Shown in pieces: positions 42,892 to 58,092 of a stretch of DNA of 64,000 nt. The notes beneath the pieces were generated by a model. The model saw only the letters and a program-made list of their open reading frames with translations. It did not search any database and was not told the origin of the DNA. The translations under genes and the position numbers were made by a program. The DNA is from Phialocephala subalpina (taxonomy: Eukaryota > Ascomycota > Leotiomycetes > Helotiales > Mollisiaceae). The DNA lies in assembly GCA_900073065.1 (NCBI GenBank), contig FJOG01000023.1:562179-626178 (forward strand), given 5' to 3'. Numbering within the stretch: position 1 is the stretch's first letter; every line of letters begins with the position of its first letter.

Positions 42892-45198
42892 ATGTCGATG
42901 CTGTCAGCCAGCCAGCCAGCAGGCCCAGACCCGAGCCAAGTTCACCAAACTTCTCATGATGTTGTTGATGGAAATTCCATGGCGTACGTTCTCGAGCACC
43001 TGAAACGCTGACCTTGATGCATAGTCACATCCGCCAGCTTTCGGACTTCCTCGACTCGAAGATTGATAGCCTTCAACGTGCTGTGAATGGAGAGTCTACG
43101 GAGTAAGTTCTCGCTGACTCCATAGCGCACACGCTGGCTTTTATTGGTTCTTAGACCCGAGGCCATGAAATCACAACCCAAGCCTGCGAAGGTGGCTGGC
43201 ACATCACACACCAAACCAACCAAGAAGGCTGGCACAAGACAGGCCCATATCCTGGAGGAGACCGAGACATCGCAAGACCAGTCGAGGAGAGATTAGTCGT
43301 ATAAATACATATCATTCGAATAGAAGTCGCCCTGTGAACGTTGTGAAAAGGGTGGTTTTGCATGTAATAAACGATTAGCAAAATGTGCTCGTTGCGCGAG
43401 ATTCGGTCTAGAGTGCGTCTGTGCTGAGTAAGTCGATTGAATCTAATAAACTTGATGTCCAGCTTGCCTCCAGCATACTAATTGATCCAAGTTCAAATAT
43501 GAGTTGTCCTTCTGTCCAAATGTTGGGCAGACATTCGAGTCTGCGGAAGATTACCTCGAGCACATCTGGATGTTTCACCCGCACAAAATGCAGGCCGATC
43601 AACGGCCTACAATAAGATCTTGAAGGCTAAACTTGGCGTTGATATTCCAAAAGGTAAATGAGCTGCTCCCAGTGTTCACGTTTCTTCGTGTCTGACTTCT
43701 TAACCTCCAGATAATTATGACTACAAGAAGCCAGACTATAAATTTTTCGGCACTCCATTCAATACGTGTACAATGCCTAAAAAACTCATCGCACAGACTA
43801 GCATTACCACCCTGATTATTACACCAAAAACCCCTCGGCGAACGGCGGTGGCCTTGACGCTCCTGGCAAGCGCCTCAAGACTGCTCCCGACCCCGCCATC
43901 ACCTCTGAACAACCTGCTGATAAGCCTGCTGACGACCCTTCTGGAGATCCTATGAAGAGCCACTTTGCCAAGACCTCAAGTCAATGTTCTCGACAAAATC
44001 TCACTGCAAAGTTGACCACGACTGGATTACGAAGTTGGGTCCAGCTGAGTACCAGGTACTTCAGTCTCGTCATAACCAGTCCAATAGCTTACCAATTTGC
44101 GTAGTACCTCTTCACTAACCCTGAAACTTTAAAGGCCCAACATCTGGAGTAGTTGAAGGAATCACACTTCAGATTCGCGATGCCAGAGGATGACGCGGTT
44201 CCGCTATCTAAGGAAGCTGAAGCTGCCGATATTGATGACACTATGCCACCAATGGCGGAACTATACTTTTAAGTCGAGTCTGCGGCTCTTGCAATGTCCC
44301 AAAGTCTCTGGGATATTTCCACGTCCTGTTCAGACGCTATCTTGGGTTACGGGTGGCGACTAGCTGTCCTTCATCAAAATGCGAAACAAGATATATGTTG
44401 GTTCGTTTCCCTCTGCCCAGACCACAATGCATGCTAACGACTACAGCGCACAAGAAGAAGTTCGAACCATAGCTGACTGGACATCCTCCGCTGGACGAAA
44501 ACACAACGCCTTGTCGTGGGCGTACAGATGCTGAGGGCCACCATCAAGATTGCCGATACAGAGTGATGTTGTTGCTCAAGACGGCACTCTTGACAGTGCG
44601 AGAAGTGACGGCTTGGGATACTCCACATCCTCAATCGATCAAGTTCGAAGCAACTTGTGTCTTTTGCACTTGGCGGCGAATTTCATTGCGGTCAGGAAAG
44701 TTTGAAAATATTCTCCAAATCAGCACTCAACGTGAAGAGGAGGTAATCCTTTGCCGGAGTACCCGAATATCAATATCCCCGGCCTCATTCGTCACTTGGA
44801 GCATTTCAAAATGGGGCGCGTGAATAAATACAGATCTCTACTCGCTGAATTACCAAAACGATTTGGTCTTGGTATGACGTGACTAATCTAGATGGTATCG
44901 ATCGTTTGTCGTCGGAAATCCAAGTCCCACTCGACAAGTCAAACGGCGTATCGATTCTCCTCAGCTTAACATTTCCCCCGCTGTCCATGATCTGGCTGCT
45001 GAACTTCGAGTTCCTGATCCCGATCACATTTTCTGCCCTTTGGATATTGTTGCCATCAGCCTCGCTGGCGTCAAGTACCAAGCAAAACTTCTACCTCGGA
45101 TTCCAGGTTTTGAGCTGCCAGACTGTATGCGTTCAGGCAAGGCCACCTTTGCTTCTAGGCAAACCTTTGTGAGGATCTTCGGTGATCCCTCTGGTTAG
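42892..45198 (+). pseudogene. Decayed multi-exon gene with Zn2Cys6 cluster and C2H2-like remnant
   Basis: Three opening exons join in frame: 42892-42983 (MSMLSASQPAGPDPS), 43025-43102 (HIRQLSDFLDSKIDSLQRAV, coiled coil) and 43155 onward (EPEAMKSQPKPAK, basic). An exon bounded by a TAG acceptor and a consensus GTAAGT donor (43324-43427) encodes six cysteines (codons at 43333, 43342, 43363, 43384, 43393, 43414) with exact C-x2-C-x6-C-x6-C-x2-C-x6-C spacing. Next comes a C2H2-like piece (FCPNVGQTFESAEDYLEHIW) lacking its second Cys. A consensus intron follows at 43654-43710. Later coding-like pieces include DAPGKRLKTAPDPAITSEQP, GLIRHLEHFKMGRVNKY and AVHDLAAELRVPDPDHIFCP, ending at TAG 45198. 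They lie in different frames with several single-base shifts and stops. Most likely a pseudogenised zinc-finger gene. Confidence 0.6.
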
Positions 45199-46123
45199 GC
45201 GAAGAGCTTGCCACATCAGTTCACGACGCTTTGATCGGGCTATAATCGCTTGGGTTCGATGCTAGTTGCATAATGCTAGAGTGGTCCAATTTTCATCGCG
45301 ACTGGAAATTACTGTTCAACTCAGCGGAAAAGATAGGATTGGGAGGAACTTTTCCTGAGGGACACAATCACACTCGGTTTACCACGCCTTCCAAGAAGCT
45401 TTCCCTGGGCTACCTACTCACACGCTACTTATGATCTACCCGCTATTCTTTGGTGGTAGCTTTGTTCAACAGTCGTATAGAGCTATGGTAGATACGGCCA
45501 AGTTGATTCAGATGCTGAGGAGATTCATTGCGTTGATATTGTGGCAGATGTCCGAGAAATGTCTACAAGCTTAGTATTTGTTGCGACGGCGGCTCATGGG
45601 GTGCTACCATGGCGATAGAGTCAGTGTAGCAATTCTATTATGACAAGATATCATAGCTGATGTTTGAGTACTTCTTTCTAATGAAAGGGTGGAAGCTATT
45701 GCTACTTCCTTCGATGGTCTGGAGGCATTGGGCTCTAGCTCGGGGAGGGGGTTTACCTTTTGGAGCGGGGTCCCTTAAACCCTGCATTTTCGAAGGAGTC
45801 ACTTGGGCCAAATTTAGCTAAAATAATCTATCATATGCATGATGTAAAAGATCTCTTCAAAACAAGATATCTCCCACTGAACAAACATTGACTACTCTTC
45901 AAAAGCGTCGGCGTGGTAGTCACTTTACACTACTGTAACACTAAGCCTAAGGCCCTTATTCGACGGTGGGGCAAGGCTGAACGCGGCTGAATGCTCGCTT
46001 AAGCGCACGACCCCAAAAATGGAGGGGTTGTTTTGGGAGCGGAGTCACAATTTGAATTGAGTCGACACCGCGAACTTCACATTGACATAAATCGTTCGCG
46101 ACAACCCTCGAAGATCGACAATC
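45199..46123. other. Intergenic, prolyl-tRNA synthetase promoter
   Basis: 925 bp with no supported exon. The right end should hold the promoter and 5' UTR of the synthetase gene. Confidence 0.4.
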
Positions 46124-47859
46124 ATGGCCGACCAAACTTCAGCAGAAGGACCTTCCAAGTCCGCCCTCAAGAAGGCAGAAAAACAGGCCCGGTTAGCAGC
46201 AGATAAGCTAGCCAAAGCAAGCAAGCAAGCCACAGTCGCGGTTGTAGGAGGAAAGAAATCTGACGATATAATCGGCATGACGGTCTCAAAGACTGAGAAC
46301 TTCTCAGCATGGTACCAGGAAGTCGTTCTGAAGGCTGAGATGATCGAGTACTACAACGAGATCTCCGGCTTCTTCATTCTGCGTCCTGCGTCCATGTTCA
46401 TTTGGAATCAGATTCGCAAATGGTTTCAGGAGCGCATTGAGGCTATGGACGTGGAGGAAGCTAGTTTTCCTATGTTCTTGTCTTCGAAATCTCTTGAGAA
46501 GGAGAAGGATCACGTAGAGGGTTTCGCTCCTGAGCTTGCTTGGGTTACCAAGGCGTTTGTTTTACCCCTCCTTTTGAAACCGACGCGATACTGACGCGTT
46601 CAAGTGGTGATAAAGACCTCGAAGTCCCAGTCGCAGTCCGTCCTACCTCCGAAGCTGTCATGTACCCCTACTACTCGAAGTGGATTCGATCTCATCGCGA
46701 TCTTCCTCTCCGACTTAACCAATGGAATAGTGTCGTTCGATGGGAGGCCAAGCAGACAACTCCTTTCCTCCGAGCTCGAGAATTCTTGTGGCAGGAAGGA
46801 CATACCGCACATTTGACCGAGACATTGGCCGGTGAGGAGGTTCTGCAGATTCTTGAGCTGTACGCTGGTGTCTACGAACAATTGCTTGCTGTCCCAGTCG
46901 TTCGAGGCCGCAAGACCGAGAAGGAGAAGTTCGCAGGAGGATACTACACCACCACAGTCGAAGGCTACATCCCATCCAATGGACGCGGTATCCAAGGTGC
47001 AACATCCCATTGCCTGGGTCAAAATTTCAGCAAGATGTTCGACATTACGGTCGAGGATCCAACTCCAAAGGAAGGTGAAAAGGCCAAGCATATCCACGTC
47101 TGGCAAAACTCCTGGGGTCTCTCAACTCGCGTCATCGGCGTCATGGTCATGATCCACGGCGACGACAAAGGTCTCGTGCTCCCTCCCCGAATCTCAAAGC
47201 TGCAAGTAATCATGGTCCCCGTCGGCGTCACCAAAGCCACCACTCCAGAAGACAAGACCAAGCTATACGACCAACTCCAAGAAATCAAAGACACCCTCAA
47301 GAAAGCCGGCGTTAGAACCGACTACGACATGCGCGAAGGCTACACCCCAGCCTGGAAGTTCAACGACTGGGAGCTTAAGGGTGTCCCCCTCCGCCTCGAA
47401 TACGGACCAAAAGACGCCGCCAAATCAGTCGTATCCTACGCCCGCCGCGACACCGGCGAAAAGGGCACGATCCCCGTCTCCGACCTCAGCACCGCCATCC
47501 CCACCCTCCTCGAAACCATCCAATCCGACCTCTACGCAAAAGCCGACGCCGCGTTCCGCGAACACCGCATCAAGATCGAGAAATGGGAAGAAGTGGTTCC
47601 AGCTCTGGATGCTAAGAACGTAGTTCTGATTCCTCACTGCTTGAAGGAGAAGTGTGAGGATAAGATTAAGGATTTGACGACGGGGAATCAGGTTGAGATT
47701 GAAGGGCCGGAGAATACGAAAGCGCCTAGTATGGGGATGAAGAGTCTTTGTATTCCGTTTGAGCAGCCGGAGGGTTTGGTTAAGGGTGTGACTAAATGTC
47801 TGAATCCTGAGTGTGAGGCTTTGGCGGAGCAGTGGTGCATGTTTGGTAGGAGTTACTAG
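46124..47859 (+). CDS. Prolyl-tRNA synthetase, cytoplasmic
   Basis: Charges tRNA-Pro with proline. Exons 46124-46554 and 46605-47859 (50-nt intron with an AAG acceptor and CTGAC branch) give 561 aa. The join rebuilds ELAWVTKAGDKDLEVPVAVR. The N-terminal Lys/Ala-rich helix (KSALKKAEKQARLAADK) is a typical eukaryotic appendage. Class II motifs are seen: PVAVRPTSEAVMYPYYSKW with LPLRLNQWNSVVRWE, TPFLRAREFLWQEGHTAH and GVMVMIHGDDKGLVLPP. The C-terminal zinc-type domain of archaeal/eukaryotic ProRS is present (CLKEKCEDK, CLNPECEALAEQWCMFGRSY). No mitochondrial presequence is seen, so it is cytosolic. Confidence 0.95.
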
Positions 47860-48432
47860 GTGTGTGTGTTGGAGAGAGGTGCTGGATGCGTGAATGGAGT
47901 TGAGGAAAAGTCTTGCAGATGGGGTGGGAATTGCATGGATTCATGAGTGCTTTGATGAATATATGAGGGTCATTTCCTTGGACTGGGTTTGCGAGCTGAG
48001 AGGTAGATTACTTGCTAAAGCTTCAAGAAGTTACGCACGCGAGCAAAGGTATACCAGAGCAGAGACGAACAAAAAGATTTCACAGGAACCAAAACACCTC
48101 TTTCGAGTGTATCGTCAAAAGTCATCATGATTGATTTATTAAGAGGGCCGCTGGCTAATGTGAAGTAGAAGACGTCCGCCCTTCCCAAAGATGCCAGTCC
48201 GTCTAGAGAAGTGAATGAGAATCATGACTTTTGCAATCCCCAATGTGTGCAGTAATGAGAATTTCCATCCTCCACGTCATCTTCACATCTTCATTTCCTT
48301 TCCATAGCACCCTTCCTCCACTTGTTACTCTACATATCGTGGAAAATGGCAGACAAGACAAGACTCCATACCATGCGGCGAATGCTTTGCTTTTGACCGG
48401 AGGTATCTTGGCAGGATATTTGATGGAACCGA
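47860..48432. other. Convergent intergenic region, ProRS / PKC1
   Basis: 573 bp holding the two 3' UTRs. A short plus-strand frame across 48231-48482 overlaps the PKC1 C-terminus antisense and is not considered real. Confidence 0.4.
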
Positions 48433-52248
<3,816 letters not shown>

Positions 52249-53347
52249 GATGGCGGTCACCGGCGCGTCTCTCACGCCACGAGGTGATGATGCTCGTTGT
52301 TATGGGGGTTCGAAAGGTCGATTCTCGGTTTAAAGATTGCGAGTGGGGTCGTAATGGTGGGTTGTTTTCCAGGTGCTGTGACTAGGTTGGCGACGTCCTT
52401 CCTGCGGCCTCGCGACAACACCAGATTATGCGCGGGTCACTGGCAGGTCTTGGGATGAAGATCACACTCGTGTTGTGTTTCGAAATATTTCTGAGTTTGC
52501 ACCACACGTGAGATGATACTCGCTGAACGAGAAATACGGGCATATACTATACTCCGTACGAGCAACGGAGGAACTCAGCCACGATCAAACTAGCTGTGGA
52601 GTGCGGCTGTGTGGGATGCTGGAGCGGTAGTTGCCCTTAGACGAGGTGAATCTTCCGTAGGACTTTCGGAGGAGGGAGGAGAAGAGCATGGAAGGAGTGA
52701 CAAATAATATTCGGGTGATGAGGTGTGATCAGGATTCCGAGTTCCAGCTGCAGTGAGCGAAGTTGAAGAAGGGCCTACACCCGAGAAGCGTTGGGCTCGC
52801 AATCTTGATGTTGATTCCACACCTGCAACACGCTTTCTTTATTGTGATGCGATATTGTTCGACAGCCCCCCATGCGCGACCTCCCTATTTGGCCGCGTCT
52901 GTGCCCAAAAACGACGATGTCATCTACAGGGGTGTTAAAGCATAACAAGCTCCTTATCGCCCACACATTTGATCTCCTCCTCATTTTGTACTACATGCGG
53001 ACAATATATTTCGACTTGATATACAGACTACAAGCCGGTTTATCAGGATTTCGACGCAAGTTATCATGAATCTCTTCCAAGAACCTCGGTAGCATGGCAC
53101 TTAACTAGAAGATTTACAAAGCTGATAAAACGACGTGAGAGGCTGCTGATCAGTCATCGGGATCGAGTCACTCTTCCTCAACTCACAAGGCACTTGAACT
53201 AGCATGTGCAAGTGGACAATACCAGCTTTAAACATTTGAGTTGTCTTCAGTGGACATATAACCACAGCACGATAAGAACTCGATACACTGATGAATCTGG
53301 CAAGTGTTGATCTTTTTAGTATTGTTCATCATCCTCAGTACCCTCCT
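52249..53347. other. Intergenic, PKC1 promoter and acyl-CoA dehydrogenase 3' region
   Basis: 1.1 kb with no supported exon. The left part should be the PKC1 promoter and leader. Frames on both strands between 52590 and 53070 overlap and lack domains. Confidence 0.4.
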
Positions 53348-54787
53348 CTACGAGGTATACTTGCTCTTTAGCAACTTCGCAATCGTCTGTAGCTGGATAT
53401 TGCTTGTCCCCTCATAGATAGCACCAATCTTACTATCTCTCCACATCTTCTCCGCAATACCTTCTCTCACGAACCCCATACCTCCCATCCACTCAATAGC
53501 CAATCCACTGACTCTTTGGGCTACTTGCGAGGCGTAAAGCTTCGCCATCGCTGCATCCTGCACAAAGTCCTCACCAGCCTCCTTCTTTCTTGCAGCATTG
53601 AAGACTAGTGCTCTCGCTGCTGCAATCTCTGTGTACGACTGTGCGATTTGATGTTGCATGCCCTGGAAGTCTCCAACTAATTGTCCGAATTGCTTTCGGT
53701 CATTCCATACGTATCTGATGTTCGTTAGCGAGAGTCCTAGCAAGAGTCCTTAAAGTTCCTAAAGTCCTAAGATGAAACTTACTTGGCAGCGTTCTCGAAA
53801 GCTCCGAGAGCAAGTCCTGTCATCTGAGCCGCAATACCAATTCGTCCCTCATTCAACAGACCAATGGCATACTTGTAGCCCTGCCCCTCTTCGCCTAACA
53901 GATTCTCCTTTGGAATCTCAACATCGTCGAAATTCAGCACACATGTACTGCTGGCCTTGATACCAAGCTTCTTCTCCTTCTTGGCTATCGAAAAACCCTT
54001 TGTGCCCTTCTCCACGATGAATGCCGTGATGCCTTTGTAGCCTTTACTTGGATCAAGATTGGCAAATACAATGAAGAACCCAGCCTCCATCGAATTCGTG
54101 ATCCACATCTTACTCCCAGTAATCTTATAACCCGAATCCGTCTTAACAGCCTTCGTAGCCAAAGCAAACGCATCTGACCCCGAAATCGGTTCAGAAAGAC
54201 AAAAACTCCCCACAGTATCCGTCGCTAACTTCGGCAACCACTTCTTCTTCAACTCCGTACTCCCCCACTTCAACACCGCCGTATTCACCAACGTATTATG
54301 CACATCCACCATGACACTCACGCTCGGATCCACCCTAGCCAGTTCCTCAATCCCTACAATAGCAGCCGTGAAATTCATCCCCGCGCCACCATATTCTTCC
54401 GGGATCTCAACACCCATCAATCCTTGTTCGAATAATTGTTCGACGACGGTAGGGTCCATAGATTCGTTCTCGTCCATTTCGCGGACCTTTGGGGCTATGA
54501 TGTCGTTTGCGAATTTGGAGACGGAGTCCGCCATCATGGTTTCGGTTTCTGACATGTGAGAGATGGGTGTGGGTGGGATGTCGGTGATGTCGATTGTGGC
54601 ATTGCGCCGTCTTGTTGTTGCGGAGAGAGGTCTTGCACTGAAGTAGATATTAGCAGAGTCTAAGTGTTTGAGGGTAATTCAGTTACTGTTGGTATATTCT
54701 TGTAGGTCTGGCGGGTCTGAGAGCTGGTCGAGCTGTTGAAGCTACCCCTCGCACTGCAGGACGTAGGACTTTCGCAATTGAAGCCAT
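53348..54787 (-). CDS. Short/branched-chain acyl-CoA dehydrogenase, mitochondrial
   Basis: FAD enzyme making the first double bond in short or 2-methyl-branched acyl-CoAs, as in isoleucine breakdown and beta-oxidation. Exons 54787-54687, 54637-53783 and 53714-53348 (introns 49 and 68 nt) give 440 aa. The Arg/Ala-rich presequence is MASIAKVLRPAVRGVASTAR. Family motifs are GLMGVEIPEEYGGAGMNF, FCLSEPISGSDAFALAT, SKMWITNSMEAG and GLAIEWMGGMGFVREG. The C-terminal IGAIYEGTSNIQLQTIAK contains the likely catalytic Glu (about residue 420). That position and the motif set favour the SBCAD/SCAD class over medium or long chain, by inference. No electron-transfer partner gene is adjacent. Confidence 0.9.
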
Positions 54788-55425
54788 TTTGGCAGATTCA
54801 AGGAGGATTGGATTATTCGAGAAGAAGTAAAAGGATCGAAGTATGGAAAGGAGAAAATTGTAAGTCCCAGGGATGCACTAAAGGTGTTTCGCGACTCGTG
54901 ACGGAGAGCGGTTGGACATGGCTTTGAGGAAGGAAGCCGTCAGCCTCGGTCTCGGTTCGAGACCCCTTGACCGAGCTGCGTTGGTCCGGGGAAGCTGTGC
55001 CATTGCCACAACATCACAACTCGGCATCAGAATCTTGGAGTGGCGTATCGGGCCTCAACAGATTGTTCGACACTCATGCCGTTGTCGGAGTACAGCGTGA
55101 AGCTGTGTCCGTAGATACACGATTCATGCTCCTTCTCGTCGATATCACATGCAAATCCAGTGCTCTCAACTGAATCAGTCTGCATTTCGGAATAGCTTCA
55201 ATTCAACCTGAAGGAATCAGTGTATCGTTTCTGACCTCATATATATCTCTTCTCGGCAGTTCTCTCAACTGAATACATTAAGGTTCGTGAGCTCTGCGCC
55301 GCGCTAAACAAACCTGTCAACCTTTCTATCGGTGAACATTTAATGCTAATATTCACACAGACAACCTCACAGTAAAGCTTAGTCTGCTCTACATATATTT
55401 TATATGCAGCTCTTGAACAGCTACA
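54788..55425. other. Intergenic, upstream of acyl-CoA dehydrogenase and BTB relic
   Basis: 638 bp. It contains a 17-bp perfect hairpin (GGTCTCG-GTT-CGAGACC, 54949-54965) and otherwise nothing supported. It should include the acyl-CoA dehydrogenase promoter. Confidence 0.4.
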
Positions 55426-56511
55426 ATGGCAACTCCAAGGCCCTCAAAGAGACGCAAGCAAGACCCAATTGAGGATCGAAACGCCGAGTCTCCCTATCCG
55501 ATGGTCTTCTTCTCCCCAGGCCTTCAGCCCGATGTTCGATTCACAGTGTACGAGAATTACCATCTTCACTCTGTGGTTCTGAAGTTGCATTCTCGATTCT
55601 TCCCACGATTTCTCAACTTTCCAGAGAAGAGCCATCTGCCAGCATCAGAGGCGTTTCAGTTTGAGTACGTCTCAGCGGAAAATGAAGAAGGTTGGGTTTT
55701 AGAGCCTAAAACGAGTTATACGTATGGACTTAGCTGCCCCCTCTGTTAGCCTCAGCGGCTCGTGTATCTCGCTCTCAGTGCACCATATAGAAGTCTCAAC
55801 CGCATGTTAAGCTCAAACACTAAATTTCCATGAGTCCCCATTCCGGACAGTCGAACCTATGGCCGATCAAGAATCAGAGAGAAAGGCGTTTGAGAAACTG
55901 CTTCTTGCATTCTACAGCCGACCTCATACTATCGATAGCGCGGAAGAACTCAAAGCCATAATAAAATCGCGGACTTCTATTGTGGTCTCCCAATATTATC
56001 GAACACTCTGACTGTAGCTCTCTACGATAGCCCAATATTTGGGTGGGCCGGCCTGATGCAAGAGAAAAGCTACGACCTGATCTTTGCAGCAAAACAGCTA
56101 CGACATAGTGGTCTCTTCCGGGAATGTTTTGTCCATATTGTAACCACATAGGTAAATGGGTTTCGCAGTTTGATTGGATTGCAGGCTTTAAGGCAGCTCC
56201 CTGACTATAATAGCCATCAGGATGGCCAAGATTGTGTGAGGAACGACCCCGAGCTCATGCCCCTGGTTTCCGCAGCGCACATTGATCTGTGCAGAGCTAT
56301 CCTTGCGGCCAATCAGGAGCTAATCATCGAGCCCGTTCATATGCCAGTCGATGAGGATCTGTTATCAAGGGACGGTTGTACAAATGGGAAGCCTTACCGT
56401 GACCTCCCGGCCACCAAAAATGCCCAGTACTATAGGGAGCTCTACACGTACATGTGTGAGCGTGACCCTGAGATTTCATCACAGAAAGACGGGGATTTGT
56501 CAGAGCGTTAG
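55426..56511 (+). pseudogene. BTB/POZ-domain protein, broken
   Basis: The first segment (55426 to about 55720) encodes MATPRPSKRRKQDP and the BTB-like stretch DVRFTVYENYHLHSVVLKL then FFPRFLNFPEKSHL, as in the large fungal BTB family. Further coding is clearly visible but not in one frame. KAFEKLLLAFYSRPHTID is followed by a one-base shift at about 55965-55972. Then come ADFYCGLPILSNTLTVALYD, KSYDLIFAAKQLRHSGLFRE and CFVHIV. After that there is an in-frame TAG near 56150, before NGFRSLIGLQALRQLPDYNS and IDLCRAILAANQELI, which runs to a stop at 56511. Neither break can be removed by a normal-length intron. The original role is unknown, since fungal BTB proteins are diverse. It is adjacent to an assembly gap. 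Confidence 0.65.
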
Positions 56512-58092
56512 GCAATTTCATGGAAAGCAATCTTCAGTTTGATAAGACTGGGGACCGCGCCGGAGGGGTGTTTACAAGCAATACTTCCTCTCTGCTAATC
56601 TTAAAGACGAGGATATGCCGGTGAGTGTCACTCAATTTCTTGACTACTTTATTTTTACACACAAAATCCCAGCCCTTACCGCCGCAACCACCTTCAATTA
56701 GTCGGAGACACAGACTTGCTGATCTTCTGATTAACAGTGGGGCTCGAGCGAGATTGATTTCTAAAGTCCATCGCACACATAGACAAGCTTTGAGAAGTCG
56801 ACTTTCTCGGATTGATATTCTGTCAGGGANNNNNNNNNNNNNNNNNNNNNNNNNNNNNNNNNNNNNNNNNNNNNNNNNNNNNNNNNNNNNNNNNNNNNNN
56901 NNNNNNNNNNNNNNNNNNNNNNNNNNNNNNNNNNNNNNNNNNNNNNNNNNNNNNNNNNNNNNNNNNNNNNNNNNNNNNNNNNNNNNNNNNNNNNNNNNNN
57001 NNNNNNNNNNNNNNNNNNNNNNNNNNNNNNNNNNNNNNNNNNNNNNNNNNNNNNNNNNNNNNNNNNNNNNNNNNNNNNNNNNNNNNNNNNNNNNNNNNNN
57101 NNNNNNNNNNNNNNNNNNNNNNNNNNNNNNNNNNNNNNNNNNNNNNNNNNNNNNNNNNNNNNNNNNNNNNNNNNNNNNNNNNNNNNNNNNNNNNNNNNNN
57201 NNNNNNNNNNNNNNNNNNNNNNNNNNNNNNNNNNNNNNNNNNNNNNNNNNNNNNNNNNNNNNNNNNNNNNNNNNNNNNNNNNNNNNNNNNNNNNNNNNNN
57301 NNNNNNNNNNNNNNNNNNNNNNNNNNNNNNNNNNNNNNNNNNNNNNNNNNNNNNNNNNNNNNNNNNNNNNNNNNNNNNNNNNNNNNNNNNNNNNNNNNNN
57401 NNNNNNNNNNNNNNNNNNNNNNNNNNNNNNNNNNNNAACACACAGGCATGTTGTATTATAGATACTTTTCATCCCTTTTCAGGTACTTGAATCAAATCCA
57501 CAGAATAAATTAGTAGAAACTCAAACCACTCGATGTTCCTGTAGTAGAATCAAATTGTCTCCAATCGAGAATACTAAGAGCCCTTCTTTAGCATAGTCCT
57601 TCCGTGCTCTTGCACATCATCTCGGCATCACCATAACTTTACTCTTCAAGCTTGAACATTTCGCCTGGGCGCAGCTACACCGAGCAGTCTTTACGACACC
57701 TAAATCTTCCCCATCACAATGAATTTCCAAGCAAGCAAAAGAGTGACTTCATATCATTAGCTATGTCCCAATGTTACCACAGAACGCCACAGCACATCCG
57801 CAATATTCCCTTCCAAGAAGCAAATGCAAGCCATAAACATTACGTCCTAACGTCAGAGGGTATCGAACGCCATGAAACCTCCGCAAATGTACGCCATTCA
57901 GCCATGTCCCAACGTTTGTATCTTTTAAGATCAAACGCCATAGCGCCTCCACTTTTTGCTCATGCTCAAATTCCAATTTTCGACAGACAGAAAGTTCCGC
58001 AAAGGCACCCACACTTCCTCCCTTTCAGTACAGAAAAAAAGATCTCGCAACAATATTCTCTTTCCTAGCATCTCGTCTTGCTAATCGAAGGC
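56512..58092. other. Gene-free stretch containing an assembly gap
   Basis: The gap is 56830-57436 (607 N). Flanking sequence shows no supported exon. A 138-codon plus frame at 57652-58068 has no domain and overlaps the 3' flank of the MFS gene. Confidence 0.4.
56830..57436. other. Assembly gap (607 N)
   Basis: A run of undetermined bases. Frames crossing it are artefacts. Confidence 1.

Noticed and set aside
42486..42959. 157-codon plus frame as the N-terminus of the zinc-cluster relic
   Set aside because: It ends at a stop and is out of frame with the exon series. A start at 42892 in another frame joins the next two exons cleanly.
54900..54990. tRNA gene around the GGTTCGAGACC motif
   Set aside because: T-arm pairing fails when the TTCGA loop is placed correctly, A-box to B-box spacing is too short, and there is no acceptor stem.
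57652..58068. 138-codon plus-strand frame next to the second gap
   Set aside because: No domain, unusual His/Gln-rich chance composition, and it lies in the 3' flank of the MFS gene.
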